NCBI GenBank assembly: GCA_943372995.1
Contig: CALSAQ010000003.1
Location: forward strand, 372,001-436,000
Direction of reading: 5' to 3'
Origin: CAJBVG01 sp943372995
GTDB taxonomy: Bacteria; Bacteroidota; Bacteroidia; Sphingobacteriales; Sphingobacteriaceae
Length of the DNA: 64,000 bases
The notes beneath the pieces were generated by a model. The model searched no databases. It saw only the letters and a list, made by a program, of their open reading frames with translations, and was not told the origin of the DNA. The position numbers and the translations under genes were made by a program. Of the stretch, positions 27,783-36,074 are shown piece by piece. The stretch's first letter is position 1, and every line of letters begins with the position of its first letter.

Positions 27783-30137
27783 TTATTCGTAAGTAAAAAT
27801 TTCAAAATCGTCGGTTCCTAAATGTATGGTAATATCTGTAGCTGATTTTTTATATGAATGTCCAAAATTGGCTTTCACATTTTTATTATCATTTACTTTT
27901 ATTTTCACATCTCCTTCCAGTCGAGAAAAAACTACGATACTTTTTTTACCAAAGTAATTTCTTTCATAAGCATAGTAACCCTCCGTACATGTTAATGGAG
28001 TAAAGTCGCCATAAATAAATTCTAAATTATTTTTTCTGAGAAGTGCCAACTGCTGTACTTTATCTCTCAAAGTTTTTTCATCAGCCGTGTAATTCTCAAA
28101 CTTCATCATTCTTCTATTATCTGGATCATTTCCTCCAGGCATAGCTATTTCATCTCCATAATAAACAACTGGTATACCAGGAACTGTAAAATTAAATGCC
28201 ATTACTTGGGCAACCCTCGAAAATGATTTATTACCTACATGTTCTATTTTTCTTGTCCAACCAGCCAACTTAGTATCTTCATCAGGTCTAACTCCACCAT
28301 CAGCTAGAGAAGCTAATCTCGGTTTATCTTGATTCCCACTAATGTTTCCCATCAAATGGTGATATCCATAATATTTAAAACTTTCTTTTATTGTAGTATT
28401 TAATCTTTCAAATGATTTTACACTTCCTTCCGCATCTGTATCATATGCAAATGCATTCACGGCTGCATCATAAAGATTAAAATCGAATTGCCCGTCCATT
28501 TGGCCTGTGTTAACATAAGAACCTATCAATTCCGGACTACCATACGTTTCACCAATTTGATAAAAACCTTCTTTGTTTTTATTTCTTACTTCATTTCTAA
28601 TCTTCATGGTAAGTGTTCTCCAAAAAACTTCTGGAACGTGCTTACTGGCATCGTGTCTGAATCCATCAATATCAAAATTCTTCACCCAATACATCACCGA
28701 ATCTGATATCACTTCATTTACTTCTGGTCGTTGAAAATCTAGTGTAGGCAAAAAAGTATCGAACCAAGTAGTTAATCGATGATCATCCCATCTTTCGGTA
28801 TTCATTGAGCCATCAGGCAGGTATAAAGGTGTAGCCCAATCGGGATGAGCTTTATACAAAGGATGATCGGTATGAATATGATGTGCAACAAAATCTAATA
28901 CAACGTTCATTTCTTTAGCATGAGCTTCTGCGATTAGATTCTTAAATCCTTCATTCGTTCCAAATCTTCTATCCACTAAAGAATAAGAGGTAGGCCAATA
29001 ACCATGGTAAGCCGAAAACTTGGTAGTTATTTGCTTATTCCACAAACCCCATGCACCATCTGGATTTTTAGCAATTGGTGAAAGCCAAATGGTATTGAAT
29101 CCCATGTCTTCAAAAAAACCATCACTAATTTTATTCTGCACTCCTTTAATATCTCCACCCATGTAATCAGCAATAGGCACAACTCCATCTAAACGTTTGG
29201 GATTATTTGCAGGATCACCATCACTAAATCTATCAACCATCATAAAATACATCATCTGTGTATGTAAATCATTTCTGTCTAATAATCCTGCTGAATTAAT
29301 TACTCTGCCTTGTTCTAACGGAATTAATATATCATTTGCAATCTTATTACCTGAATATGCATATACTCTGATGTAACTTCTTTTAATACTAATAGCTTCC
29401 TTGGGAATTGTAAAATTAAATTTTGATGTTTTCTTTGCCGATGATGCAATAAGATGATGATTCCAAAAAACAAGATATCCATCAATATTATTTGCTTTGA
29501 TACTAACATTAGCAGCTAAAAACTCATGAGTTGAAATCGTAGGTTCTACAGACCCTTGATCTCCCACAACAAGTAATGCATTAGTACCACCCATTCCATT
29601 GGGCACAGTTTTCGCATTAACAGCATCCACCTCAGCCCCATCGGCAATTAATTTATATTGATGCTGCCCAGAATTTATATTACGTAATTTTATGTTCCAA
29701 AATTTTGAAGGTGCTGCTCCAATATAATCTATGCCATCAGAAATAGTCGTCCAGTTGCTAAATGTTCCTTTTATCTTTAATTCTTCTGCTTCTTTTGGAA
29801 GTACAACATTTATCTCCACATTCTCTTTACTTGATCGATAACATGGAATATCATAAAAATCATCTTTAGTATAAAAACGAATGTAACTCACTGCATATAC
29901 TGGCTTGCCTTTTAGTACAACTTTACCATTACTATTCTTTAGCAGTGTGATTCCTTGAGGAATTCTTATTGAATCTATTTTAGTTTGAAAAGGGAAATAA
30001 TCAGCTACTATAATTATACTAGTGTCGACTTGTAATGTTATTGGACTGGCCAATGTCCCCCAAGCTTTTTGTGCTATACCACTATTGGTAAAAGCTACAA
30101 GACACCATACTGTGATGAATAAATTTTTAATACGCAT
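27783..30137 (-). CDS. Secreted GH13 enzyme with N-terminal binding domains
   Basis: The 784-residue enzyme has a signal peptide (cleavage about 22). Two N-terminal beta domains follow, the second with IKGTFSNWTTISDG resembling an E-set/CBM48 glycogen-binding fold, and then the GH13 barrel. Regions I-IV are LDFVAHHIH (about 412), GFRHDASKH (about 491), GETYGS (about 527) and SGNQDKPR (about 600). A beta domain closes the protein. The ATG overlaps the GH65 gene by 11 nt, indicating translational coupling. Likely a periplasmic amylase or cyclomaltodextrinase; exact specificity is not readable. Confidence 0.9.
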   Translation of the reverse strand: MRIKNLFITVWCLVAFTNSGIAQKAWGTLASPITLQVDTSIIIVADYFPFQTKIDSIRIPQGITLLKNSNGKVVLKGKPVYAVSYIRFYTKDDFYDIPCYRSSKENVEINVVLPKEAEELKIKGTFSNWTTISDGIDYIGAAPSKFWNIKLRNINSGQHQYKLIADGAEVDAVNAKTVPNGMGGTNALLVVGDQGSVEPTISTHEFLAANVSIKANNIDGYLVFWNHHLIASSAKKTSKFNFTIPKEAISIKRSYIRVYAYSGNKIANDILIPLEQGRVINSAGLLDRNDLHTQMMYFMMVDRFSDGDPANNPKRLDGVVPIADYMGGDIKGVQNKISDGFFEDMGFNTIWLSPIAKNPDGAWGLWNKQITTKFSAYHGYWPTSYSLVDRRFGTNEGFKNLIAEAHAKEMNVVLDFVAHHIHTDHPLYKAHPDWATPLYLPDGSMNTERWDDHRLTTWFDTFLPTLDFQRPEVNEVISDSVMYWVKNFDIDGFRHDASKHVPEVFWRTLTMKIRNEVRNKNKEGFYQIGETYGSPELIGSYVNTGQMDGQFDFNLYDAAVNAFAYDTDAEGSVKSFERLNTTIKESFKYYGYHHLMGNISGNQDKPRLASLADGGVRPDEDTKLAGWTRKIEHVGNKSFSRVAQVMAFNFTVPGIPVVYYGDEIAMPGGNDPDNRRMMKFENYTADEKTLRDKVQQLALLRKNNLEFIYGDFTPLTCTEGYYAYERNYFGKKSIVVFSRLEGDVKIKVNDNKNVKANFGHSYKKSATDITIHLGTDDFEIFTYE

Positions 30138-32445
30138 AATTATGTTTTAACGCTTGAGTATACTCTTTATTAGGAACTAATTTCACCTCTTCACCATAAA
30201 CATCACAAAGTAGTTCATGTTGTGAATTAAGATTAAGCATCAGTTTATCTTTTTCAACCTTTACTGTAATAATCGAATCTTTATACTTAAGTAAAAAGCT
30301 AAAGCTACTCCAAGTGCTTGGCAACATTGGCGCAAATGACAGTTTATCTTTTTTAATTCTCATTCCTCCAAAACCATTTACAACTGCAATCCAAGTACCT
30401 GCCATACTGGTAATGTGTAAGCCTTCGTGTGCTTCTTTATTATAGTCGTCGAGATCCAACCTCGATGTTCTTAAGTATAATTCATAAGCCTTATCTTCAT
30501 AACCTAATTTTGCAGCTTGTACAACATGTATACATGGAGAAAGCGAAGATTCGTGTACAGTGCGAGGTTCATAGAAATCAAAATTTTTCTTAAGCACATC
30601 CACACTAAAATGATCTTCGAACAAAAACAATCCTTGAAGTACATCAGCTTGTTTAATAAAACAAGAACGCAGAATTCTATCCCACGACCAATGTTGATTA
30701 ATTGGACGTTCTGACTCTGGAAGATTTTCAACTAATATTTGTTCTTTATCTAAATACCCTTCTTGTTGTAAGAAAATTCCTAACTCTTTTTCCTCTGGGA
30801 AAAACATATAATCTGTGATATGTTTCCACTTTTCTATCTCTTCATCAGAAAAATTCGTTTTAGTACAAAAATCTATGAAATATTTTTCTTCATTAACTTT
30901 TAAGTACTGAATAATTTCTGAAGTATATTTTAAACACCAGTTCGAAATATAATTTGTATACCAATTGTTATTTACGTTGTTTTCGTATTCGTTCGGCCCC
31001 GTTACTCCGTGCATTACATATTGCTGTTTCGCTTCCGACCAGTGTATTCGTTGTGTCCAAAATCTAGATATTGCCAGCAACACTTCCGCACCACCTTCCA
31101 CCAGATAAGACTTATCTCCAGTATATAATTCGTATTGATAAATTGCATAGGCTATAGCTCCATTTCTGTGTATCTCTTCAAATGTGATTTCCCATTCGTT
31201 ATGACATTCCTCTCCATTCATGGTAACCATAGGATAAAGTGCAGCTCCATTCTTGAAACCTAACTTCTCTGCATTTTCAATTGCTTTATCTAATTGATGA
31301 TACCTATACTTTAAAAGTTGTAGAGCAATTTGTTGATCCGATGTTCCTAAATAAAAGGGTAGACAATACGCCTCAGTGTCCCAGTAAGTAGAGCCTCCAT
31401 ATTTTTCACCTGTAAACCCTTTCGGACCAATATTTAACCGAGGATCTCTTCCTGTATAAGTTTGATTTAATTGAAAAATATTAAAACGAATTCCTTGCTG
31501 TGCAGCAATATCTCCTTCAATAATTATATCAGCTGAATTCCAAACTTCATTCCACGATTCTATTTGGCGAGCTCTTAGCTTGTCGTATCCTAATTCATTA
31601 GCTTTATTTAAATTAGAAATACAAGCCTCCTCCAAATTTGATTTATCGTAATATAAATTAGAAACTACACTAATATATTTTTCTAATACATAGGTTTTGT
31701 TTTTCTGCAACTTGGTTTTCCAAACTCCGCTTACTTTCCAGTCGCTAGAAGTATAGCTTATGTTACTCTCTTCTACACCATCAACAAATGTTTTCACAAA
31801 AAAACCTTCACATACCTGAAAATCGAGTTTATTTGTTTTTACTGATAATAGCGCTTTATCCTTTTCTGCTCTTTCAGCAATTCTTTGCCAAAAATATTCA
31901 TCGTAGTTGGCATCTTTATTTTTCACCAATGCATCTATTCCAGCATACCATGTTAACTCCATGTCTTCATCTGGTGTAATTGCATAGCGAATACAAGCCA
32001 ATTCATCATCGGCTCTACTCATAAAACGTTCAACTTCTACTGAAATATTTTTACCCGAATTCGTTTCATAAGAAAATCTTCTTTGGAGTAAACCCGATTT
32101 CATATCAAGCGTACGCTTAAAATTATTTGGTTTGTTTTTGTACAAATCCAACGACTCCCCATCAAGTAGAATATCCATTTCAATATAATTCGGACTATTC
32201 AACACTTTCGCAAAATATTCTGGGTACCCATTCTTCCACCAACCCACTCTGGTTTTATCGGGGTAGTATATTCCTGCAATGTATGATCCTTGTAAAGTCT
32301 TTCCTGAATACTTTTCTTCAAACATACCACGTTGACCCATCTTTCCATTTCCGATACTGAATATGCTTTCAGCAGATTCGTGCATCTCTGGATTAAATCC
32401 CTCTTCAATAATTTTCCAATCGTGATGTAAAAAATAATTCTTCAT
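30127..32445 (-). CDS. GH65 glycoside phosphorylase, probably maltose phosphorylase
   Basis: The 772-residue cytoplasmic enzyme (no signal peptide) has the GH65 core. The diagnostic catalytic stretch NGEECHNEWEITFEEIHRNG begins at about residue 409, and phosphate-site regions occur further on (WSWDRILRS, VHESSLSPC). GH65 phosphorylases turn maltose plus phosphate into beta-glucose 1-phosphate and glucose. Related members act on trehalose or kojibiose. The adjacent beta-phosphoglucomutase and maltodextrin enzymes make maltose most likely. Confidence 0.92.
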   Translation of the reverse strand: MKNYFLHHDWKIIEEGFNPEMHESAESIFSIGNGKMGQRGMFEEKYSGKTLQGSYIAGIYYPDKTRVGWWKNGYPEYFAKVLNSPNYIEMDILLDGESLDLYKNKPNNFKRTLDMKSGLLQRRFSYETNSGKNISVEVERFMSRADDELACIRYAITPDEDMELTWYAGIDALVKNKDANYDEYFWQRIAERAEKDKALLSVKTNKLDFQVCEGFFVKTFVDGVEESNISYTSSDWKVSGVWKTKLQKNKTYVLEKYISVVSNLYYDKSNLEEACISNLNKANELGYDKLRARQIESWNEVWNSADIIIEGDIAAQQGIRFNIFQLNQTYTGRDPRLNIGPKGFTGEKYGGSTYWDTEAYCLPFYLGTSDQQIALQLLKYRYHQLDKAIENAEKLGFKNGAALYPMVTMNGEECHNEWEITFEEIHRNGAIAYAIYQYELYTGDKSYLVEGGAEVLLAISRFWTQRIHWSEAKQQYVMHGVTGPNEYENNVNNNWYTNYISNWCLKYTSEIIQYLKVNEEKYFIDFCTKTNFSDEEIEKWKHITDYMFFPEEKELGIFLQQEGYLDKEQILVENLPESERPINQHWSWDRILRSCFIKQADVLQGLFLFEDHFSVDVLKKNFDFYEPRTVHESSLSPCIHVVQAAKLGYEDKAYELYLRTSRLDLDDYNKEAHEGLHITSMAGTWIAVVNGFGGMRIKKDKLSFAPMLPSTWSSFSFLLKYKDSIITVKVEKDKLMLNLNSQHELLCDVYGEEVKLVPNKEYTQALKHNYAY

Positions 32446-32449
32446 TTAT

Positions 32450-33103
32450 TTATCTACTCCTAAAAATCTCTAGTAAACTTTTATAATTAATTTTAGTTAA
32501 ATTCTCAAATACTATTCTCGCATCAGATAATACTTCTGCATCGCCAATTCCTATTGAAAAAAAGCCACCATCATTTGCTGCCTTAACTCCATTCCATGCA
32601 TCTTCAAAAACAACACACTCTTTAGGTTCACAATTCAGCGCTTTAGCACCTAACAAAAAAACCTCTGGATCGGGTTTCGACTTAGAGGTTTTTGTACCAT
32701 CAACTATAGCATCGAAATAATGCTGGATGTTTACACGGTTAAGAATGAGTTCTGCATTTTTACTCGCTGAGCCCAATGCCAACTTTACCCCATGATCTTT
32801 TAATTCCTGTAATAATTCTTTACAATTAGGCAATACCTCGTTCTCGGGCATTTGCTTTACTAATTCTAAATACCAATTATTCTTCGACTCTTTCCACGAT
32901 TCTCTTTCTGAGTTAGAAGGGTGAATATTGGTTTTACTCAATAAGTAATCTAAAGAAGCATCCCGCGATAAACCTTTCAGCTGCTCGTTATCATGCTCTG
33001 TAAATTCTACACCTAAATCATTTGCCAATCTTTTCCAAGCTACAAAATGATACTTCGCCGTATCCACAAGTACTCCATCTAAATCAAAAATGCATGCTTT
33101 CAT
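32450..33103 (-). CDS. pgmB: Beta-phosphoglucomutase (HAD superfamily)
   Basis: The 217-residue HAD enzyme has the catalytic motif FDLDGVLVDT (Asp7 nucleophile, Asp9 acid/base), the cap loop around GLSRDASLD, the LGSASKN motif II, and VFEDAWNGVKAA motif IV. It converts beta-glucose 1-phosphate to glucose 6-phosphate. It lies 4 nt before the GH65 gene, exactly the pair needed for phosphorolytic maltose use. Confidence 0.95.
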   Translation of the reverse strand: MKACIFDLDGVLVDTAKYHFVAWKRLANDLGVEFTEHDNEQLKGLSRDASLDYLLSKTNIHPSNSERESWKESKNNWYLELVKQMPENEVLPNCKELLQELKDHGVKLALGSASKNAELILNRVNIQHYFDAIVDGTKTSKSKPDPEVFLLGAKALNCEPKECVVFEDAWNGVKAANDGGFFSIGIGDAEVLSDARIVFENLTKINYKSLLEIFRSR

Positions 33104-33105
33104 GT

Positions 33106-33972
33106 TTAGGCAATTACTCTTTGAAATTGATTTTTTTTGTGATACTCAAGCAAGCTCATTATTGGCTCTTTAATTATTTTCCCAATAGTAACATCAAATT
33201 CTTTTGCTACTAGTAATAATTCTTCTTGAAAATGAAAAGCCACCGAACCTACAAAATGCACTGGTAAATTTTTATAGTTATCATAACAACATACATGATA
33301 CTCCATGAACTCTCTCAAACCTTGCATAATAAAAGATTTGATAAATGGATCTTCTTTATGTCTTCCCACAAATCTTGTAAAACTTGCAAGGTAAACATTC
33401 GCATGAGGTTGATGATACACACGGTCGAATATCATTTCTTTTGTTAATCCAAACTCTTTATCAAAATCATATTGGATTTCTTTTGGCAACTTTTTATACA
33501 AATAAGCAGCAATTAGTTTTTTGCCTAAATAAGAACCCGAGGCTTCATCGCCTAGTATATAAGCAAGTGCAGGAACTTCTTCGTATATCGTTTCTCCATC
33601 GAAATAACAAGAATTAGAACCTGTACCAATGATGCACGTAATACAAGCAGTACCATCGTAAGTCGAATAGGCAGCTGCTTTCATATCGTGTTCTACAAAT
33701 ACTTTTGCATTTATAAATGTAAGTTCCAAAGCTTTTTTTACTACACTATTCAGATTCCCATTTTCACACCCAGCTCCATAAAAATAGATACGCTCTACTT
33801 TATCGGCGATATGCATTAAATCTTTATGAGAAGAAATATCATTATTTATAAAATCTGTACTGTGAAAAAATGGATTGTACCCCATGGTTTTATATAAATC
33901 CACATAATTTCCTTGTTGGTCTACTAACATCCAATCACATTTGGTAGAACCACTCTCCGCAATTAAATACAT
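33106..33972 (-). CDS. BadF/BadG/BcrA-type sugar kinase (GlcNAc kinase-like)
   Basis: The 288-residue ASKHA-fold kinase shows the phosphate-1 loop ESGSTKCDWML (about 6-16) and the phosphate-2 region CIIGTGSNSCYFDG (about 111), then ILGDEASGSYLG. Family members are annotated as N-acetylglucosamine kinases. Here it is the first gene of a maltose phosphorolysis operon, 2 nt before pgmB. Its likely job is to phosphorylate the free glucose released by the GH65 and GH13 enzymes. That substrate is inferred from context only. Confidence 0.85.
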   Translation of the reverse strand: MYLIAESGSTKCDWMLVDQQGNYVDLYKTMGYNPFFHSTDFINNDISSHKDLMHIADKVERIYFYGAGCENGNLNSVVKKALELTFINAKVFVEHDMKAAAYSTYDGTACITCIIGTGSNSCYFDGETIYEEVPALAYILGDEASGSYLGKKLIAAYLYKKLPKEIQYDFDKEFGLTKEMIFDRVYHQPHANVYLASFTRFVGRHKEDPFIKSFIMQGLREFMEYHVCCYDNYKNLPVHFVGSVAFHFQEELLLVAKEFDVTIGKIIKEPIMSLLEYHKKNQFQRVIA

Positions 33973-34030
33973 CTTTATATTATTTATTTATGTAATTTTA
34001 TTATGTTTACTCTATGGTAAAGCTTATTTT

Positions 34031-34038
34031 TAGCTTTG
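34031..34038 (+). promoter_or_regulatory. -7 element of the NUDIX regulator gene
   Basis: TAGCTTTG matches TAnnTTTG. It lies within an AAAGCT-N7-AGCTTT inverted repeat (34019-34037), 55 nt before the ATG. Confidence 0.6.
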
Positions 34039-34048
34039 CAATTTAGTA

Positions 34049-34065
34049 GTAATTGTACAAATTAC
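34049..34065. promoter_or_regulatory. Putative operator GTAATT-N5-AATTAC
   Basis: GTAATTGTACAAATTAC is a 17-bp inverted repeat, also containing TTGTACAA. It lies just downstream of the -7 element, where a bound repressor would block the NUDIX promoter, in the spacer shared with the maltose operon. Confidence 0.5.
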
Positions 34066-34093
34066 AATAAGTATTTCTTTTGAAGAAAAAAAA

Positions 34094-34816
34094 ATGAAAA
34101 ATAAACAGTCTTACTTCCAAAATTACGTTTCTGTCGATTGTGTAGTTTTGGGTTATGATGAAGTTGAAAATCGCCTGCAAGCACTCTTAATTAAACAGAA
34201 AAACCCTAATAAACAGAACGTTGAATCATTTAAATCGCAATATGCACTTCCTGGCGACTTAATCAAGGAGGACGAAAGTTTAGATGAAGCTGCAAATCGT
34301 GTACTTAATGAATTAACACATATAAAAGGGCTCTATTTACAACAATTTTACACTTTTGGTCACCCCGACAGGGTAAAAGACCCCAAAGATGCAGAATGGC
34401 TAAAAGGGTACCGTAGAGATCCAAATGCTCGTGTAATCACAATTGCCTATTTAGCACTAGTAAGAATCGACCATATTACGCCCCAAGCAGGTTCTTTTGC
34501 CGAAAATACCATTTGGAGAAGTATTAAAAAAATTCCAAAGTTGGCCTTCGACCACAATCAAATTCTTACTAAAGCGCTTGAAATCATAAAAGAGCACCCT
34601 GAACAACATATAATGGGTAGAGAACTCCTTCCGCCTAAGTTCACCTTAAGTCAGCTACAAAATTTATACGAAGCGATGTCGAATGTTCAGCTAGATAAAC
34701 GTAACTTCCGTAAATCAATCAAAAATGCCGACTATTTAATCCCTCTTGATGAAAAACAAAAGGGTGTATTACATAAGCCAGCACAGTACTTCTCCTTTAA
34801 AAAGGCAAAAAAATAA
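34094..34816 (+). CDS. NUDIX-HTH transcriptional regulator (NrtR/AraR type)
   Basis: The 240-residue protein has an N-terminal NUDIX fold (about 10-150) and a C-terminal winged-helix part (TLSQLQNLYEAM, DKRNFRKSIKNADYL), the plan of NrtR and of the Bacteroides AraR regulator. The NUDIX box (54-79) is degenerate: REL-EE becomes RVLNEL, losing catalytic glutamates, which fits ligand sensing rather than hydrolysis. It diverges from the maltose phosphorolysis operon, so it is a candidate regulator of that operon. Its stop overlaps the Crp/Fnr start (TAATG). Confidence 0.85.
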   Translation: MKNKQSYFQNYVSVDCVVLGYDEVENRLQALLIKQKNPNKQNVESFKSQYALPGDLIKEDESLDEAANRVLNELTHIKGLYLQQFYTFGHPDRVKDPKDAEWLKGYRRDPNARVITIAYLALVRIDHITPQAGSFAENTIWRSIKKIPKLAFDHNQILTKALEIIKEHPEQHIMGRELLPPKFTLSQLQNLYEAMSNVQLDKRNFRKSIKNADYLIPLDEKQKGVLHKPAQYFSFKKAKK

Positions 34817-35436
34817 TGAGAATAGAGGATATTGAAGAGTTTAAAAAGAACCCGGATTTAAAAGCCAAAATCCTACAGTTCGGGGCTATTAAATCCTTTA
34901 AGCAAGATGATATCATCTTGAGAGAAGATTCTTACATTAACTCCATTCCTATTCTACTTAGTGGCACCCTAAAAGTAACTCGAAGAGATGCTGACGGGAA
35001 AGAAATTCTTATTTACTATATCAAACCAGGTGAAAGCTGTGTAATGTCGCTCCTAGGAAGTATGCATGAAGAGAAAAGCCAAATTCAAGCTATTGCAGAA
35101 GAAGATTCTGAATTGCTCATCATCCCTATATCTGCCTCTACCCAATGGATAAAAGAATTTCCAGAATGGTCGGCATATTTCTTTAGGATTTTTCAAAAGC
35201 GTTTCGAAGAGCTTTTGCAAGTGGTCGATTCTGTGGCTTTCAAAAAAATGGATACACGTATTCTCGACTTCTTGATAAAAAAGACTGAAATTAATCACAC
35301 TAAAGTAATTAATATTACTCATCAACAAATAGCCGATGAGCTAGGCACTGTAAGAGAAGTAGTATCGAGAATACTAAAACAACTCGAGAAAGAAGGCCAA
35401 ATAAAACTCGCTCGAAATAATATCACCCTTCTGTAA
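34816..35436 (+). CDS. Crp/Fnr family transcriptional regulator
   Basis: The 206-residue regulator has a cyclic-nucleotide-binding-like beta roll (ILREDSYINSIPILLSGTLKVT, IKPGESCVMS) and a C-terminal helix-turn-helix (THQQIADELGTVREVVSRILKQLE). It lacks the N-terminal Cys cluster of FNR, so it is unlikely to hold an Fe-S cluster. Its start overlaps the NUDIX gene stop by 1 nt. A near-perfect 18-bp palindrome overlaps its own stop codon, upstream of the DUF2892/rhodanese pair. Confidence 0.92.
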   Translation: MRIEDIEEFKKNPDLKAKILQFGAIKSFKQDDIILREDSYINSIPILLSGTLKVTRRDADGKEILIYYIKPGESCVMSLLGSMHEEKSQIQAIAEEDSELLIIPISASTQWIKEFPEWSAYFFRIFQKRFEELLQVVDSVAFKKMDTRILDFLIKKTEINHTKVINITHQQIADELGTVREVVSRILKQLEKEGQIKLARNNITLL

Positions 35437-35448
35437 CAATTGCTACAG
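35431..35448. promoter_or_regulatory. Putative Crp/Fnr operator overlapping the crp stop codon
   Basis: CTGTAACAATTGCTACAG is palindromic except at one base pair. Its centre is about 40 bp upstream of the start predicted from CATCTTTG (35469-35476), the classical class II activator distance. Confidence 0.45.
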
Positions 35449-35499
35449 AACTACTCCTCTTTAAGCCTCATCTTTGTATTGTGAATGATAGATATACTC

Positions 35500-35541
35500 A
35501 TATCTAATATCTAAATCCTAATATCTAAATCTAATATCTAA
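35500..35541. repeat. TAGATAT heptamer array
   Basis: Read on the minus strand: TAGATAT, TAGATT, TAGATAT, TAGGATT, TAGATAT, TAGATAT. It ends 4 nt before the DUF2892 ATG and is the only TRR-word array in the window not abutting a stop codon. Confidence 0.7.
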
Positions 35542-35545
35542 AAAA

Positions 35546-35746
35546 ATGAAAACTAACATGAGCAATTTAGATAGAATAATCAGGGTGATTATTGCTATCG
35601 TACTAGTTTTATTATTCAGTAACGATGTCATAACTGGAACTTTTGGTTGGGTGATTATTGCCATAGCTGCAATATTTACTCTTACTTCCATGCTTGGCTT
35701 TTGCCCATTGTACACACTATTCAATATCAGTTCAAAGAAAAAATAA
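35546..35746 (+). CDS. DUF2892 (YgaP-like) small membrane protein
   Basis: The 66-residue protein has two predicted membrane helices (about 10-25 and 29-48) and the NLDRIIRVIIAI start with FGWVIIAIAAIF and FCPLYTLFNI found in DUF2892 / YgaP membrane domains. In YgaP this domain is fused to a rhodanese; here the rhodanese is the next gene, 6 nt away. It probably forms a complex in sulfur transfer or export. Confidence 0.88.
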   Translation: MKTNMSNLDRIIRVIIAIVLVLLFSNDVITGTFGWVIIAIAAIFTLTSMLGFCPLYTLFNISSKKK

Positions 35747-35752
35747 AAAAAT

Positions 35753-36070
35753 ATGTTTGATTCAATATTATCATTAATTGGCTTAGGAAACAAAGTGGAT
35801 TATAAACAACTTGTAAAAGAAGGTGCCGTAATTGTCGACGTTAGATCGAAAGGCGAGTATAGCTCGGGGCACATCAAAGGATCTATTAATATTCCAGTAG
35901 ATCAGCTTTCTGCTCATTTAAATAAATTCAAAAAAGGCCAAACCATTATTACTTGTTGTGCCTCTGGCATGAGAAGTGGTGCTGCAAAAAATTTCTTAAA
36001 ATCTAAAGGTTTTGAGCAAACTCATAATGGAGGTTCTTGGTATCAACTAAAACAAGTTATTGAGAATTAA
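35753..36070 (+). CDS. Rhodanese-like sulfurtransferase
   Basis: The 105-residue single-domain rhodanese has the active loop CCASGMRSG (catalytic Cys about 69), with the typical DVRSKGEYSSGHIKGSINIP. It moves sulfane sulfur as a persulfide. It forms a two-gene unit with the DUF2892 gene, probably controlled by the Crp/Fnr protein upstream. Confidence 0.92.
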   Translation: MFDSILSLIGLGNKVDYKQLVKEGAVIVDVRSKGEYSSGHIKGSINIPVDQLSAHLNKFKKGQTIITCCASGMRSGAAKNFLKSKGFEQTHNGGSWYQLKQVIEN

Positions 36071-36074
36071 TTTT

